NCBI RefSeq assembly: GCF_000735435.1
Contig: NZ_JMPP01000027.1
Span: 1-64,000 of the forward strand
Direction: 5' to 3'
From: Klebsiella planticola ATCC 33531
GTDB taxonomy: Bacteria; Pseudomonadota; Gammaproteobacteria; Enterobacterales; Enterobacteriaceae
Length of the DNA stretch: 64,000 bases
Below, piece by piece: positions 62,289-64,000 of this stretch. The notes beneath the pieces are model-generated. The model did not search any database. It saw only the letters and a program-made list of their open reading frames with translations, and was not told the origin of the DNA. Each line of letters begins with the position of its first letter. The stretch's first letter is position 1. The translations under genes and the position numbers were made by a program.

Positions 62289-63452
62289 TCAGAGGCCATA
62301 AACCGTCAGCAGATTTTTCATTCGCCGGGTAGCCAGCTGCGGATTTTGCAACAGACCGGCCTGGTCCGCCAGGCGGAAAATCTCGGCATAGTGGCTAATC
62401 TCGCGTGCCGCCTGCATCCCGCCGGCCATCGAGAAATGGCTCTGGTGGCCGTTGAGCCACGCCAGAAATACAATGCCCGCTTTGTAATACTGCGTCGGCG
62501 CTTTAAAGATTTCCCGCGACAGGGCGACAGTGGGGTTCATCAGACGATAGTATTCCCCGCTATTGCCCTGCGCCAGTTCGTTGAGCGCCGCGGCGGCAAC
62601 CGGGGCGATAGCGTCGAAAATACCTAACAGCGCATGCGAGTAATAGCCATCCTCTCCGGCAATCAGTTCGGGATAGTTGAAATCGTCGCCGGTGTACATT
62701 TTCACCTGCGAAGGCAGACGCTTACGGAAGGCGACCTCTTTTTCTTTACTCAGCAGCGAAATCTTAATCCCTTCCACTTTATCGACGTTGTTGGCGATGA
62801 TCTCAAGCACGGTATCCGCGGCGGCGGCAAAATCCGTCGATCCCCAGTAGCCGGTTAGCGCCGGGTCAAACATCTCTCCCAGCCAGTGGAGAATAATTTT
62901 ATCCTGGCTCTGTTCCAGCAGACGGTTATAGACGGCAAGATAATCCTGCGGCGTTTTGGCCACTTTGGCTAAGGCCCGGCTGGCCATCAAAATGATTTTG
63001 CCGTTATGTTTTTCGACCAGTTCCATCTGCTCTTCATAGGCCGCGATAACCTGTTCCAGCGTGGTGGCGTGGGCCGCCTCCAGCTGATCGGTTCCCACGC
63101 CGGCGGCAAGGTCGGCACCGGGTACGGTTTGCGCCTCTTGCAGCGAGCGGATAATCAGCTCTTTGGCGATCTCCCAGCTTACTCCCATTCCGCGCTGCGC
63201 GGTGTCCATTGCTTCGGCAATATTAAACCCCAGGCGCCAGAGATGGTGGCGATAGGCCAGAGTCGAGTCCCAGTCTATGCGCGGATTGTTCAGCCAGTCC
63301 GCCCCCTGATGCTGCGGGTCGATCACCACGTGGGCGGCGGCATAGGCGATACGGTTAAACGCGGGGGTGATAACCGTCGGGCGTTCTTCTGTGGTCACCA
63401 GCTGATAATCGGTGATAGTCCCTTGTAGGGTAGGCAGGTGAATGTTAAGCAT
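62289..63452 (-). CDS. DUF993-family protein (aldolase-like TIM barrel)
   Basis: 387 aa with AAGGAG 6 bp before ATG. No signal or membrane segments. ITPAFNRIAYAAAHVVIDP, YRHHLWRLGFNIAEAMDTAQRGMG (outlined), KIILHWLGEMFDPALTGYWGS and VKMYTGDDFNYPELIAGE are regions I associate with DUF993, a family placed near dihydrodipicolinate synthase/NAL-type aldolases. Several Lys residues could form a Schiff base but none can be named. Probably a lyase or hydratase in the same catabolic set as its neighbours. Confidence 0.75.
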   Translation of the reverse strand: MLNIHLPTLQGTITDYQLVTTEERPTVITPAFNRIAYAAAHVVIDPQHQGADWLNNPRIDWDSTLAYRHHLWRLGFNIAEAMDTAQRGMGVSWEIAKELIIRSLQEAQTVPGADLAAGVGTDQLEAAHATTLEQVIAAYEEQMELVEKHNGKIILMASRALAKVAKTPQDYLAVYNRLLEQSQDKIILHWLGEMFDPALTGYWGSTDFAAAADTVLEIIANNVDKVEGIKISLLSKEKEVAFRKRLPSQVKMYTGDDFNYPELIAGEDGYYSHALLGIFDAIAPVAAAALNELAQGNSGEYYRLMNPTVALSREIFKAPTQYYKAGIVFLAWLNGHQSHFSMAGGMQAAREISHYAEIFRLADQAGLLQNPQLATRRMKNLLTVYGL

Positions 63453-63467
63453 ACTGACTCCTTAGTT

Positions 63468-63480
63468 AAGTATCTGTTTA
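63468..63480. promoter_or_regulatory. Operator-like motif, copy 1, near the DUF993-like promoter
   Basis: AAGTATCTGTTTA, 16 bp upstream of the DUF993-like start. It matches AACTATCTGGTTA at 63650-63662 in 11 of 13 positions, same orientation. Adjacent TTAGTTA repeats at 63462-63468 and 63478-63484 add to the pattern. Confidence 0.5.
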
Positions 63481-63649
63481 GTTACTTATAGGTGTACTTT
63501 TTGCCCACAGAAAAGTCAAGATACTCACGGCTAAAGTGATAAGCCGGGCAGCCAATGGTGAGCTGGCCGCTGCCTGTCATTGCAATATTTGTCGCCCAGT
63601 TAACAACAATTATTTAACAGGATTGACAACCATATTTATCCATTGTAGT

Positions 63650-63662
63650 AACTATCTGGTTA
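63650..63662. promoter_or_regulatory. Operator-like motif, copy 2, near the acyl-CoA dehydrogenase promoter
   Basis: AACTATCTGGTTA, about 68 bp before the acyl-CoA dehydrogenase start; with flanking bases TAACTATCTGGTTA is an imperfect dyad related to the palindrome at 61263-61282. Confidence 0.5.
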
Positions 63663-63729
63663 TTTAATTAATGTGTTCGGGTGTCGTGAAAAACAGACGG
63701 CATGACTAATAGCTGGCAGGAGGATGACC

Positions 63730-64000
63730 ATGTATTTGACTGAAACCCATCAACAGATCCGCGAGATGACCCGTAAGTTTGCCGACGAGGTCATTCGGCC
63801 TCAGGCGGAAGAGCTGGACAGAGAAGAGCGTTTTGCCGCGGAGATCTACCAACAAATGGGGGAACTGGGGCTGTTCGGTATCACCGTTCCGGAAGAGTAC
63901 GGCGGCGTCGGACTGGATGCGGTTGCCTATGCCGTGGTGATGGAAGAACTGTCGCGCGGTTACGCCTCGATTGCCGATCAGTGCGGCCTGGTCGAGTTGC
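63730..64000 (+). CDS. Acyl-CoA dehydrogenase, 3' end outside window
   Basis: First 90 codons only, with an AGGAGG ribosome site before ATG 63730. MYLTETHQQIREMTRKFAD, ELGLFGITVPEEYGGVGLD and VVMEELSRGYASIADQ are the N-terminal helical domain of FAD-dependent acyl-CoA dehydrogenases. Oxidises an acyl-CoA at C2-C3; chain type unknown. Divergent from the DUF993-like gene, with about 277 bp between them. The FAD motifs and catalytic Glu lie beyond the window. Confidence 0.9.
   Translation, partial: MYLTETHQQIREMTRKFADEVIRPQAEELDREERFAAEIYQQMGELGLFGITVPEEYGGVGLDAVAYAVVMEELSRGYASIADQCGLVEL

Overview
The window looks like a chromosomal segment of a Klebsiella/Raoultella-type enterobacterium. The reasons are a capsule (K) locus ending in gnd-ugd, followed by uge and a wzm-wzt-wbbM-glf-wbbN-wbbO O-antigen locus, then the his operon, then an E. 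coli-like order of housekeeping genes (yeeZ, yeeY, yoeI-plaP, sbcB, dacD, sbmC, yeeA, tmaR, cobT). The species is an inference; no rRNA or other typing marker is present.

Layout. 1-12387: 3' part of an AT-rich capsule locus: a partial glycosyltransferase, rmlBACD for dTDP-L-rhamnose, two GT2 enzymes, a Wzy-like polymerase, a secreted protein of unknown role with a phage tail-spike-like feel, wcaK-like and wcaL-like genes, and a wzx flippase broken by a one-base deletion in a T tract. 12566-15385: gnd and ugd. 15777-17618: OafA-type acyltransferase with an SGNH domain. 17800-19670: remnants of an IS3-family and an IS200-family element, both inactivated. 19802-20806: uge on the minus strand. 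20807-22169: 1.36 kb non-coding stretch holding a Fur-box-like sequence and a JUMPstart/ops element. 22170-31580: ABC-transporter-dependent D-galactan I type O-antigen genes plus a coiled-coil GT2 and an acyltransferase. 31686-39009: complete hisLGDCBHAFI operon on the minus strand with its His-rich leader and attenuator.

39117-53881 is mostly conserved core, with three additions: an ArsR-type regulator divergent from a second, full-length EF-G; an S-adenosylhomocysteine-hydrolase-like protein with altered active-site motifs; and an HPP membrane protein. 53902-64000 is accessory metabolism and signalling: tautomerase/LysR pair, lipoate-ligase-like enzyme, MHS-type MFS transporter, a periplasmic molybdopterin-oxidoreductase-like domain coupled to a GGDEF-EAL protein, a yeaR-yoaG type pair whose YoaG is a tandem duplicate, and a catabolic-looking set (TIM-barrel, DUF993-like, acyl-CoA dehydrogenase) whose promoters share related operator-like motifs.

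How the genes work together. rmlBACD supplies dTDP-rhamnose to the capsule glycosyltransferases. ugd and uge make UDP-glucuronate and UDP-galacturonate for capsule and LPS core. glf makes UDP-galactofuranose for WbbM/N/O, whose polymer is exported by Wzm/Wzt. The two acyltransferases and the WcaK-like pyruvyl transferase are candidates for decorating these polymers. No tRNA, rRNA, CRISPR array or intact prophage was seen.
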